64,000 bases of DNA from Pseudomonadota bacterium. GTDB taxonomy: Bacteria > Pseudomonadota > Gammaproteobacteria > Steroidobacterales > Steroidobacteraceae. Below the pieces are notes generated by a model. The model was not told the DNA's origin, made no database searches, and saw nothing but the letters and a program-made list of their open reading frames with translations. Position 1 is the first letter of the stretch; every line of letters begins with the position of its first letter. Where the stretch lies: assembly GCA_023417315.1 (NCBI GenBank), contig JAEZFW010000055.1, positions 1-64,000 on the forward strand, written 5' to 3'. The position numbers and the translations under genes are program-made. Of this stretch, positions 8,796 to 17,085 are shown one piece after another.

Positions 8796-9989
8796 GTGCC
8801 TGTTTCACATAGATTCCTGTTGCTCGCGGTTGCAAACATTGCGATTTCGGCGTGCGGTCATGCGGAAAGCCGCTCGAAAGATGCTGATCGATACTCATCT
8901 GACATCGAGGATATCTCGACAGGGCGAGCGAGCCAGGTCGAGAAGGCTTTCTCCGATATATTGCTGAGTCGAGGTGTGCTGGCCGCAGGAGCGGCTGTGA
9001 TTCGAAATGGCGAGCTCGTCTGGACCGGCTACTTCGGGGAGCAGTCTCCGGGGACCCCGGCATCGAAACATACGATGTTCAATGTCGCCTCGATCACGAA
9101 GACAGTTGCAGCGGAGACAATCCTGCGCTTGGCAGCCGTGGAGAAGCTATCGCTGGACGAATCCATGGCTTCGTACTGGGTCGATCCGGATATCGTGGAT
9201 GATCCGAGGCACGCAGCACTGACGCCTCGTGTAGCACTCACTCACACGACGGGATTCCTCAATTGGCGCTTCTTTTCTCCGGATCGGAAATTGCGACTCG
9301 TGAGCGATCCCGGCGAGAAGTTCGGATACTCGGGCGAAGGATTCGCATACCTCGCTCGTTATGCGGAGCGCAAGCTCGGTCGCGACTTCGAGAGTCTCGC
9401 GAAACAGTATGTTTTTGAGCCAAACGGGATGGCGAACGTCTCGATGCGGGCACGAGGAGAGCTGTTCGACCGCATCGCCGTGATCACCAACGCGAAAGGA
9501 ACGTACAAGCCGTTCTGTCGCCCGAGCGGATGGTGCGCCCCCGAAGGCACGTTCGGGGCTGCGGACGATATGGTCGTCACCGTCGAGGATTATGCCGCGT
9601 TCCTCATAGGAACCATGAAGGCTCAAGGGCTCACGCCGGCGCTTGCCGCGGATAGAGAGCGTATTCAGGCGCCACTAGACGAGGATTTCGATGCGCATTG
9701 TCGCGAGAGGAAGCGATGTCCCAGGGCTCAGGGCTACGGTCTTGGCTGGGAAGTCGCCGACTTCGGCGACAACAAGCTCATCGGGCATGGGGGCAACGAT
9801 TGGGCCGAAGTGGCGCTTGCGTACTACTACACCCGCAGCCGCGATGGACTGATCATATTCATGAGCGGCGAGAACGCCGCCGCGCTGGGCGCGATGGCCG
9901 AAGCGATAGCGCTGCTCGATCCAGATTCAGTGATGGTCGCACGCTACCAGCGATGGCAGGCTGCGGAGATCGCGAGCAAGGATCGATGA
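8796..9989 (+). CDS. Serine beta-lactamase-family lipoprotein (hydrolase)
   Basis: GTG 8796 is preferred because it has GGAG eight bases upstream and begins a lipoprotein signal (hydrophobic core, lipobox ISAC, Cys20). The 397-residue product has the class C/PBP-like triad: Ser99-x-x-Lys102 in ASITK, Tyr178-Ser-Gly and His331-Gly-Gly. Such proteins are esterases, peptidases or, rarely, beta-lactamases anchored in the envelope, and the substrate cannot be read from sequence. The gene lies between two near-identical 265 bp RAYT-derived direct repeats (8228-8492 and 10015-10279), which suggests it may have arrived or duplicated with them. Confidence 0.85.
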   Translation: MPVSHRFLLLAVANIAISACGHAESRSKDADRYSSDIEDISTGRASQVEKAFSDILLSRGVLAAGAAVIRNGELVWTGYFGEQSPGTPASKHTMFNVASITKTVAAETILRLAAVEKLSLDESMASYWVDPDIVDDPRHAALTPRVALTHTTGFLNWRFFSPDRKLRLVSDPGEKFGYSGEGFAYLARYAERKLGRDFESLAKQYVFEPNGMANVSMRARGELFDRIAVITNAKGTYKPFCRPSGWCAPEGTFGAADDMVVTVEDYAAFLIGTMKAQGLTPALAADRERIQAPLDEDFDAHCRERKRCPRAQGYGLGWEVADFGDNKLIGHGGNDWAEVALAYYYTRSRDGLIIFMSGENAAALGAMAEAIALLDPDSVMVARYQRWQAAEIASKDR

Positions 9990-10014
9990 ACATGCTCCAG
10001 AGAAAACGTCGATA

Positions 10015-10279
10015 GCCATCCATGGCGGTCATGGTCCAAAGACTTGCTCCTGCGCTTTGACCATTTCCGCCATCCATGGCGGTCACATGTCGTCGCGCGT
10101 TGCGTTCGTCGCGCATGGTTGTGGGGATAACACGAGTATGCCGGCAGAGCCGCTCCAAGCATCCTTGCTTCCGCGCCATTTGTGCATCCATGCACATCAG
10201 ACTACTCGCATCGAAAGGAGTGGGTTCTCGAGAGGCTCGATGATCTCGCGTCGATCTTCGCCATCGATGTGTGCGCCTG
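10015..10279 (+). pseudogene. RAYT relic 3, near-identical copy of 8228-8492
   Basis: This block repeats 8228-8492 with only a few substitutions until about 10240, then diverges slightly. It contains the REP palindrome (about 10067-10084), the RCVRRAWLWG-coding stretch and the HRKEWVLERLDDL..IFAIDVCA stretch, and ends before the HUH motif. Together with relic 2 it forms a direct repeat around the serine hydrolase gene. It fills most of the 308 bp between that gene and the histidine kinase. Confidence 0.8.
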
Positions 10280-10297
10280 CGGAGCAGCGCGCGAAAC

Positions 10298-11653
10298 TTA
10301 CCTAGGCGCGGGAAACTCCATCACGAAACGCGCCCCGCGGGCCGCATTCGTGTCGAGCGACAGGCGTCCGCCTTGCCGCTCCATGATGCACTTCGCGATT
10401 GCGAGCCCCAACCCCGCGCCAACGCGCGAGGCATTGGTACCGCGGCGGAAGCGCTCGAACAGGGATGCAGCGGCGTGTGCAGCGATTCCGGGCCCATCAT
10501 CCGCGATGATCACAGTGGCAGCATCAGCGGACAGCGTGATCGACGTGCCGGCGGGCGTGTACTGAATCGCGTTCTCGAGCAGATTGCGAAAGACCAGGCG
10601 CGTCAGTGTTGCATTCCCGTGCGCAGGCACGGAAGCGTCGGGGGTCGTGGCGGTCACGTAATGCTCTGATTCGAGCGCAACTGGCGCCAGCTCTCGAGCC
10701 ACTTCCAGCGCCACGGCGTGAGCGTCGAACGCGGCAAACTCGAACTGTTCCTGCGAATCGAGGCGCGCAAGACAGAGCAGTTGCTCGACGAGCCGCGAGA
10801 GCTGTTCGATTTCGAACGCGACATCGCCCAGCTCCTGCGCCGAAAAGCGGGACTCGAGCCGTGCTCGCAACGTTGCAAGCGGGGTACGCAGCTCATGGGC
10901 GGCGTTGGCGGTAAATTCCCTCTGCACGCGATAGTCCGCTTCGAGCCGGTCGAGCGAGCCGTTGACTGCCTGAACCAGCGGAACGAGCTCTCGAGGAAGG
11001 TGTTTGGCATGCAGTCGCTCGTCCAAACGATGCAGCGACAACATCGAGGCCTGATGCGAAACCGCACGCAAGGAGCGAAGCGATGACAGCACCGTCACGA
11101 CCACGACGCTGACCACGGCGATGAGCAGCAGGGCAATCGGCCAATACAGCTCGTCCAACGCGCCGAGCATGAGCTGAGCGACCAGGCTCTCCGCATCCTC
11201 GAGATTCCGCACCACACGCACCCAGTATCGGCCGTGATGATCATCGAGCTCGAGCGCGGCAGCCATGATGCTGTTGCCCGACGACGCATCCATTTCCCGC
11301 TGCAGGACGACCTGCCCATCGGCTCGAGCGGCCGGCAATGGCAGATAAGACGCAGTGAAACCGCCCGACTGCAGCACCGTGCCATCTGCGTTCAGCAACT
11401 GATAGCCGTTCAATGTATCCGGTTGGGCGTAGAACTCCCTTAAGGAAGGAGTCAACTCGAGACGGGGCGCGTCCGTCCCCGACACAATCGCGGCACGCAA
11501 GTGCTGTACCTGAATGGCGATGCTCTGGCCTTCCAGGCCCCACAGCCCATCTCGAAATTCGGAGTACAACAGCAGATAGCTGCCGGCGAGCGCTAGCACG
11601 ACCACGATGGTCAGTCGAACGACGAGTGCTCGAAGTAGAGATGGGGCGCGCAT
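10298..11653 (-). CDS. Two-component sensor histidine kinase (QseC/EnvZ type)
   Basis: From ATG 11653 the protein has 451 residues: TM1 (about 11-30), a periplasmic sensor region (31-168), and TM2 (171-192). A HAMP-like linker is followed by the DHp box AAHELRTPL with phospho-acceptor His253. A HATPase domain has the N box RNLLENAIQYTP, the G1 box ADDGPGI and the G2 box GAGLGLAI. Longer in-frame reading upstream overlaps the response regulator and is unlikely. It starts 10 bp after the regulator stop, so the two are co-transcribed, probably together with the TonB receptor gene upstream. Confidence 0.92.
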   Translation of the reverse strand: MRAPSLLRALVVRLTIVVVLALAGSYLLLYSEFRDGLWGLEGQSIAIQVQHLRAAIVSGTDAPRLELTPSLREFYAQPDTLNGYQLLNADGTVLQSGGFTASYLPLPAARADGQVVLQREMDASSGNSIMAAALELDDHHGRYWVRVVRNLEDAESLVAQLMLGALDELYWPIALLLIAVVSVVVVTVLSSLRSLRAVSHQASMLSLHRLDERLHAKHLPRELVPLVQAVNGSLDRLEADYRVQREFTANAAHELRTPLATLRARLESRFSAQELGDVAFEIEQLSRLVEQLLCLARLDSQEQFEFAAFDAHAVALEVARELAPVALESEHYVTATTPDASVPAHGNATLTRLVFRNLLENAIQYTPAGTSITLSADAATVIIADDGPGIAAHAAASLFERFRRGTNASRVGAGLGLAIAKCIMERQGGRLSLDTNAARGARFVMEFPAPR

Positions 11654-11663
11654 CGAGCCGCGA

Positions 11664-12329
11664 TCAGGAGGCAAGATAGCCCAGACCGCGCAGAGTCCGG
11701 AGCGACACATCGGCGCCCGCGGCCGCGAGCTTCTTGCGCAACCTGTGCACGTGCGTCTCCACCGAATTCGCGCTGCGCTCCTGCTCGAAATCGTACAGAC
11801 ATTCGGCAAGCCGCTCCTTCGAGATGACACGTCCCTGATGGCGCAGCAGCGCTTCGAGCACGATCAGCTCCGAGCGTGTCAGATCGAGCGGCGTCTCGGC
11901 GACTGTGGCGATGCGTGCGGACGTATCGAGCTTGACGCTGCCGAGGGTCAGCGTACGACCCAATGCCGCGCCCGGACGACGCAACATCGCGCGCAGTCGA
12001 GCGATGAGCTCCCGCATCGCGAAGGGTTTGACGAGATAGTCGTCCGCGCCGCCATCCAGACCGCGCACGCGATCCTCGATCGAACCTAACGCGGTGAGAA
12101 TCAGCACCGGTGTCAGGTTGCCTCGGTCGCGCATCTCCTTGAGCGCCCCGAGGCCGCTGCCGTCCGGAAGCATGAGATCGAGCACGGCGGCATCGTAATC
12201 GGCCGCTCGCCAGATCCGCAGTCCCTCGGTCGCAGACGCCGCTGTATCGACTGCGAACCCTTGCGCACGCAGGCTCTCCGCGACGGCCTGACAGAGACGC
12301 TGGTTATCTTCGATGATGAGCAATCTCAC
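11664..12329 (-). CDS. OmpR-family response regulator
   Basis: The 221-residue protein has a receiver domain with acidic pocket E7-D8, phospho-acceptor Asp51 (VLDLMLP), a switch Thr in LILTA and Lys in VKPF. A C-terminal OmpR/PhoB winged helix (about 127-220) ends with VSLRTLRGLGYL. It is the partner of the kinase 10 bp downstream, and 57 bp separate it from the TonB receptor gene on the same strand. The system probably controls receptor expression or other envelope functions; the signal is unknown. Confidence 0.93.
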   Translation of the reverse strand: MRLLIIEDNQRLCQAVAESLRAQGFAVDTAASATEGLRIWRAADYDAAVLDLMLPDGSGLGALKEMRDRGNLTPVLILTALGSIEDRVRGLDGGADDYLVKPFAMRELIARLRAMLRRPGAALGRTLTLGSVKLDTSARIATVAETPLDLTRSELIVLEALLRHQGRVISKERLAECLYDFEQERSANSVETHVHRLRKKLAAAGADVSLRTLRGLGYLAS

Positions 12330-12386
12330 TGGGCCATCGTCCCATTCATAACCATCGCGCGGGACATGGGCTAGATACCACGCATT

Positions 12387-14765
12387 TTACCAGGCGTACT
12401 CGATGGTCAGGCCGAGAAGCGGCAAAGTTTCCTCCTCCTCGTCGATGATTTCTCCCGTCAGGATGTTGAATTCGGGCTGCAGACCGGCCGGACCGCCGTA
12501 AACGTTCAGCACGTCCGCGAACAGCACAAGATCCACCGGGCCGATCGGACGACGATAGTCGACACGTATATCGAGTGAATGGAACGCATCGCCGCGCTCC
12601 GTATTCAAACCGAACCTTTCTTGCGAATAGCGCACGGGCGGGTTCGGCGCCAGCACGTCGGCGTGCACAGTGTAGCGGTACGTTGGTAGCCCGGAGCCAT
12701 ACTTCCAGCGTGCTGCTATCTGCCATCGATCGTTGATTTCCCAACGCCCGCCGACAGAGACGAAGTTCTCGCGATTGAAGTCCCAGTCGTACTCGCCACG
12801 CCCGTCGTTATCGTCCACTCGGTAGCGATTCCAGGAATAGACGAAGTCGGCCGACCAGCGCTCATCGAACTTGCGCGTCAACACCACGTCCACACCGGTG
12901 TTGGTGCCTTCACCCTCATTTGAGATTCGATTGTTCGTACGGCCGCTTTCCACGAGCCGGTTATCTAGATCTTGATAGTACGCCTCGACGAGCAGATTCA
13001 GGTTGTCGCTCAGCCGATAGTTGAAGCCCAGACCGAAATGCGTGAGCTTTTCGCTCTCGAGATCAAAGTTGTCCGGGTCGGCCGCGCGCGCGAGGTTGCT
13101 TGGTGCCTCATAAAAAATGCCAGTCGTCGCCGATAATCTCAAGCGGGGTGAAAACGCATAATTGAAACCGAATCGCGGCGACACAAGATTCTCGTCACTG
13201 AAGCCATTGCGGTCGTAGCGAACGCCGGCACGCAGATTGGCATCGCCCCAGTCGAACACCTGCTCGCCGTAAGCCGCGTAGTTGGTTTCGCTCGCGCTAT
13301 AGATCGAGTTGATCTCACTGGGTTGCAACACAATGTAGTTCGCGCCCGCAGGGCGCGGATCGTCAGACTCGTAGAGATAGCGTATCCAGTCCTCCCGAAG
13401 CTCAGTGGAATAGTCGAGATCGTTGTTCGTAAGCTGCAGCCCGGCATTGAATATCCCAAAGCGGTTTCCGAAGGCCACATCGCTGCGCCAACCGAATTCC
13501 GATTCCTTTTCCTTGACGGTCAGGAGTTCCTCGCGCACCGGGACGAGGTCAGCCGACGTACCCGGCGGCACCAGGTCCGGGAAACCCTCGCCCTCGGACG
13601 ACACGCGGTCGCGCTCACGGAAGTAGATTCGGTTTGTCCATTCGCCATTGTTGCCAAACATCCGCCGCCAGGTGGCACCGATGAGCACGAGGTCTTGGTC
13701 TTCGTTCTGCAACGTGACGTCCTCGATGGGATCGCCCTCCTCCTCGGCGGCGAGGATGTGGTTGATGTCGCGCGTGTACTCCTCAGGCGCGTAGATGGCG
13801 AGAAACTCGAACTCGTCGTTATCGTCGAGACGTGTATGCGTCTTCAGGATCACGTCTGTGGAAACCGGCGCACCCAAACTCTCCTCACCAATGGTTTCGA
13901 AGAACTGGCCGAAGTCGAATTGCCGCGCCTGCAGGAACATCGACGTGTTCTCGTGGAAGCCGCTCGGTCCCTCATAAAGGAGCTCGGCGCCGGCGAAATC
14001 GAGACGCAGGCTGCCGACAGGGGAGGGCGCGCCGTCCACAACATCGAATTGCAGGAGCGACCCATTGAGGCCGCCGAACTCCGCGCTCCAGCCGCCAGGC
14101 GAGAACTCCGCTCCGGCAACGGCATTGGGTGCAAAGATGGAGTAGCGGCCGCCGTTGAGGATCTCTTCCTCCTCGCCCAGCGTCTGCTCGAAGTGCACGA
14201 CTTGCTGGAACGGAAATCCATCGACATAGATGAGGTTGCTCTTGGGGCCATGGCCCCGCACGGAAAAGGCCGCGAACTCGCCGTTGGAGACGACCCCTGG
14301 TAGGCCGCTCAGCGCGCGCATGACATCGCTGCCGCTGCCAGGCGCGTTACGCAACTCGTCGCGGCTCAAGAATGTGTTCGAGACGGCGCCGAAGGGATCT
14401 GCCTCGCGTGCACGAACCACAACGATCTCATCTATCGAGTCAGGCACTGGCTGAAGTTCGAAGCGAAGACGGCCCGTCCGTTGTTCCAGCACTCGCACCG
14501 CGGGCTCGACGGCCGGGACGTATCCCGCCGCTTCTGCACGCAATCTAAAGAAGCCGTCTTCCAGGCTGTCGAGCAGCGCCCGGCCACTATCTGTCGTTAC
14601 CGAGCGCACCTCACCGTCACGCGACTCGGCCGTAATCGTCACACCATCGACGGGCCGGCGCGTCACGGCATCCACGACCTCTACCGATATCGCGCCAACG
14701 TCGGCGGCAGCGGGGGTTACCGCAAATGCATATATAAGAGCGGCAAGCGATACGCGATGCGGCAT
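12387..14765 (-). CDS. TonB-dependent outer-membrane receptor
   Basis: The start at 14765 follows a GAGGA site and gives a 792-residue protein with a signal peptide ending AAA-DV; a longer start at 14795 or 14813 is possible. Order: a carboxypeptidase-regulatory-like beta-sandwich (about 22-105), a plug domain (about 110-240, with DEIVVVRARE, GSGSDVMRALSGLPGV and FSVRGHGPKSNLIYVDGFP), then a 22-strand-type barrel ending in aromatic Trp. The C-terminal LGLTIEYAW is a typical BAM signal. It imports a ligand using TonB energy; an oligosaccharide or siderophore is possible. It is followed by the response regulator and kinase genes on the same strand. Confidence 0.9.
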   Translation of the reverse strand: MPHRVSLAALIYAFAVTPAAADVGAISVEVVDAVTRRPVDGVTITAESRDGEVRSVTTDSGRALLDSLEDGFFRLRAEAAGYVPAVEPAVRVLEQRTGRLRFELQPVPDSIDEIVVVRAREADPFGAVSNTFLSRDELRNAPGSGSDVMRALSGLPGVVSNGEFAAFSVRGHGPKSNLIYVDGFPFQQVVHFEQTLGEEEEILNGGRYSIFAPNAVAGAEFSPGGWSAEFGGLNGSLLQFDVVDGAPSPVGSLRLDFAGAELLYEGPSGFHENTSMFLQARQFDFGQFFETIGEESLGAPVSTDVILKTHTRLDDNDEFEFLAIYAPEEYTRDINHILAAEEEGDPIEDVTLQNEDQDLVLIGATWRRMFGNNGEWTNRIYFRERDRVSSEGEGFPDLVPPGTSADLVPVREELLTVKEKESEFGWRSDVAFGNRFGIFNAGLQLTNNDLDYSTELREDWIRYLYESDDPRPAGANYIVLQPSEINSIYSASETNYAAYGEQVFDWGDANLRAGVRYDRNGFSDENLVSPRFGFNYAFSPRLRLSATTGIFYEAPSNLARAADPDNFDLESEKLTHFGLGFNYRLSDNLNLLVEAYYQDLDNRLVESGRTNNRISNEGEGTNTGVDVVLTRKFDERWSADFVYSWNRYRVDDNDGRGEYDWDFNRENFVSVGGRWEINDRWQIAARWKYGSGLPTYRYTVHADVLAPNPPVRYSQERFGLNTERGDAFHSLDIRVDYRRPIGPVDLVLFADVLNVYGGPAGLQPEFNILTGEIIDEEEETLPLLGLTIEYAW

Positions 14766-14822
14766 GGACTGATTCCTCGGCGGTTGATCGTTCATCGGAA
14801 GCCAAGCTAGCAATCGAATCTG

Positions 14823-15025
14823 TCACGAAACTTGCGGCCGGCGCGGAAGTTTCCAGTTAGGAAGTAATGAACTAGCGAGCGGTCCTCCGCCCACGTGCTG
14901 TGCGGGCTCAGGCGCGCGATACTGCGGCAAGAGCACGCTGTCGATCACATAGATCACGCCGTTGCCTGCCTGAATCACGGGCCCAACGACCTTCGCATCG
15001 TTGATCCGCAAATCGTTATTCGTCG
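14823..15025 (-). pseudogene. Fasciclin-domain C-terminal relic
   Basis: Reading leftward from about 15025, the frame encodes NDLRINDAKVVGPVIQAGNG and then VIYVIDSVLLP. This is the signature end of a FAS1/fasciclin domain, followed by an unrelated-looking tail and a stop at 14823. The N-terminal 100 or so residues of the domain are absent. Upstream in the same frame is only antisense sequence of the B12-binding gene. It is a fragment, not an expressed gene. Confidence 0.7.
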
Positions 15026-15132
15026 TCGAGTCGTGTTCGGATGCATCTCGCGAGCGATGTTTGTCGAACTGTTCAGGGACGCTTGACAGCAGTGGCGTCA
15101 TCACGGCAAATGCAAATCGCACCGGAGCACGC

Positions 15133-16215
15133 ATGACTTCCCATCGATTCGCGTTCGCATTGCTCGAGGCGGGCGGCAGCGGATATGCGGCCGCGGCCGC
15201 GCATGCGCTCATCGAGCAGCAATCGGCGTTGGCAGAGAGGTACGGAGCGAAGGGCGCGGCGTCGTGGCGGTCTTTCATGATGCAGGCCGTCGCAGAGCTC
15301 GCGGCGGCGGTGCGCTTCGATCGGCCGGAGCTGTTCGCTGCTGCCGTCCGTTGGATGCAAGGAATGTTTCTCGAGGGCGGCGGGCAGACAGAAGACCTAC
15401 GGATCGCATTGCAGGTCCTGCATGCGACTCTCCATGCTGAGCTTCCTGAGAACGCGCGCGAACCCGTGACGCGCTGCGCGCAAGCCGCGCTGTCGGCGCT
15501 CGACGCGCCATCGCCGCAGCCAACCAGCACGCTCGACCCCGCCGATCCATGTGGACGGCTCGCCATGCGTTATCTTGCCGAGTGTCTGGAGGGGCGCTTC
15601 GAATCCGCCACTGCCATCATCCTCAATGAGGCGCGGCCGATGATGGGTGAGGCCGCCACTTATCTGCAGGTGCTGATGCCGGCGCAACGCGAGATCGGTC
15701 GCATGTGGCACGCCGGCGAGATCGGCGTCGCCGAGGAGCACGCGGTGAGCTCGATGACGCGACGCTTGACCAGCTGGCTCAGCGCTGCAGAGCCGCATCC
15801 ATCAACGGGAAAGACAGTCGTCACCGCCTCGGTGGCCGGAGATGCGCACGAGATTGGCATCACGGCGGTGGCGGATTTCTTTCGAGCAGCTGGATGGCGC
15901 ACCGTCGCGCTCGGAGCGAATGTGCCGGTCGGACAGATCGCTGAGGCAGCGCAGATCTTTGAGGCGGATTTGGTTGCCTTGTCAACTACGCTGACGACGC
16001 ACCTTCCGATGCTCGAAGACACCGTCGCCGCCGTGCGCGCCCTCGAGCGTGATATCAAGATCCTCGTGGGAGGGCATGCGCTATCGCACGCCCCGGGCCT
16101 ATGGCGCGAGATCGGCGCGGACGGTTATGCAAAAAGTCCCGACGACGCGGTAGCGCAAGGAGCCTATCTGGTCGGACTGCGTCGCCCGCCCGCGACTACC
16201 GACGCGTCGGCGTGA
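15133..16215 (+). CDS. CarH/AerR-like B12-binding protein without DNA-binding domain
   Basis: ATG 15133 has a GGAG site and gives 360 residues. The N-terminal 130 are helical and unrecognised. Then comes a four-helix B12-binding cap with the CarH-type motif W192-x9-E202-H203, and a Rossmann B12-binding domain with D237-x-H239-x-x-G (GDAHEIG). In CarH and LitR the Trp and Glu-His pair cap the photolabile adenosyl group, and the DxH His ligates cobalt after light exposure. No MerR-type helix-turn-helix is present, so it would have to act through a partner, as AerR does. Its 3' end overlaps the convergent ECF sigma gene by 20 bp. Confidence 0.85.
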   Translation: MTSHRFAFALLEAGGSGYAAAAAHALIEQQSALAERYGAKGAASWRSFMMQAVAELAAAVRFDRPELFAAAVRWMQGMFLEGGGQTEDLRIALQVLHATLHAELPENAREPVTRCAQAALSALDAPSPQPTSTLDPADPCGRLAMRYLAECLEGRFESATAIILNEARPMMGEAATYLQVLMPAQREIGRMWHAGEIGVAEEHAVSSMTRRLTSWLSAAEPHPSTGKTVVTASVAGDAHEIGITAVADFFRAAGWRTVALGANVPVGQIAEAAQIFEADLVALSTTLTTHLPMLEDTVAAVRALERDIKILVGGHALSHAPGLWREIGADGYAKSPDDAVAQGAYLVGLRRPPATTDASA

Positions 16216-17002
16216 TTGCCGGCGAGCTGCAGTCCGATCTCTCCGGCGCGAGCGATGGAGTGCTGGTTTCGATCAGCGCTCTGAGCTTGAGCAGGCCGCG
16301 CCGCAGCTGTGCTTTCACTGTGCCAATTGGCTTGCCGGTGATTCGCGCAATCTCTGAATGCGTCATGCCCTGCACGACGCCCATCAGCAGAATCTCTCGT
16401 TGTGAGACCGCGAGCTGCTCGAGAGCACGAGTGGCCATCTCTGCGTCAAGCGTCTCGGCAGCCTCTACATGCTCGAGACCGTCGAGGCAGTGCACGGCCT
16501 CGTCGAACTGGTCGATGGCGGGTTGGCGTCCCTTGGCTCGCAAGCGATCGATCAGCTTGCGTTGCGCGATCGTGCGGATGAACGCGACTTCCGAGCCTGC
16601 CGTTGGATCGAATCGCCGAGCGCATCGCCACAGCTCGAGGAAGATCTCCTGCGTGGCATCCTCCGCGTCCGCAAGATCCTGCAGTTTAGAGCGTGCCATC
16701 GACCAGACGATCGCGCCGTGGCGCCGCATGCATTCGGCGACCGCGTCGGGTTCTCCTGCGGCGATGCGCACTAGAATGTACTGATCGCCCGCCACGACCT
16801 CATCGCAATGGACTCGGGAAGTCGCAGGAAGATGCTTCGCGGGTGCCTTTCGTTCCGAATAGCCTGCAGCGCCGCTTGCGCTCGTATGTGGTGAATACTC
16901 GCTGCGTTCGTCCGCGCTTGCCTGATAGACGTCTCGAACGGCCTGGATGCTGGATGACTCAGAAGACGGACGGCGCGCGAGGTCACAGCGAAAGGCAGAC
17001 AT
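16196..17002 (-). CDS. ECF-type RNA polymerase sigma factor
   Basis: The ATG at 17002 has a GGAAAG upstream, but the start is uncertain: the conserved part begins about 70 residues later, so a shorter product is possible. Sigma-2 reads AVAECMRRHGAIVWSMARSKL..LADAEDATQEIFLELWRCARRFDP. Sigma-4 has REILLMGVVQGMTHSEIARITGKPIGTVKAQLRRGL. No anti-sigma gene is adjacent. It is tail-to-tail with the B12-binding gene (20 bp overlap) and divergent from the hydrolase/beta-helix gene (83 bp apart). LitR/CarH photoreceptors are often paired with an ECF sigma, so a light- or cobalamin-linked role is a reasonable guess. Confidence 0.88.
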   Translation of the reverse strand: MSAFRCDLARRPSSESSSIQAVRDVYQASADERSEYSPHTSASGAAGYSERKAPAKHLPATSRVHCDEVVAGDQYILVRIAAGEPDAVAECMRRHGAIVWSMARSKLQDLADAEDATQEIFLELWRCARRFDPTAGSEVAFIRTIAQRKLIDRLRAKGRQPAIDQFDEAVHCLDGLEHVEAAETLDAEMATRALEQLAVSQREILLMGVVQGMTHSEIARITGKPIGTVKAQLRRGLLKLRALIETSTPSLAPERSDCSSPAITPTRR

Positions 17003-17085
17003 GCGAACATCTTTCCGCGGGACGCATCGATCCATCAGCAGCGCACGCGTGTAACCGGTGCGCAGGAACTTGACTGACGCGCGAG

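Noticed and set aside
8796..9989. Calling the serine hydrolase an antibiotic-resistance beta-lactamase
   Set aside because: The SxxK/YSG/HGG triad is shared by esterases and peptidases, and no resistance context is present.
13323..14303. 326-codon plus-strand frame inside the TonB receptor gene
   Set aside because: Arg/Val-rich antisense reading of a well-supported receptor; typical of high-GC DNA.
14823..15566. 247-codon minus-strand frame read as one gene
   Set aside because: Only the last 65 or so codons resemble a fasciclin domain; the rest is antisense to the B12-binding gene.
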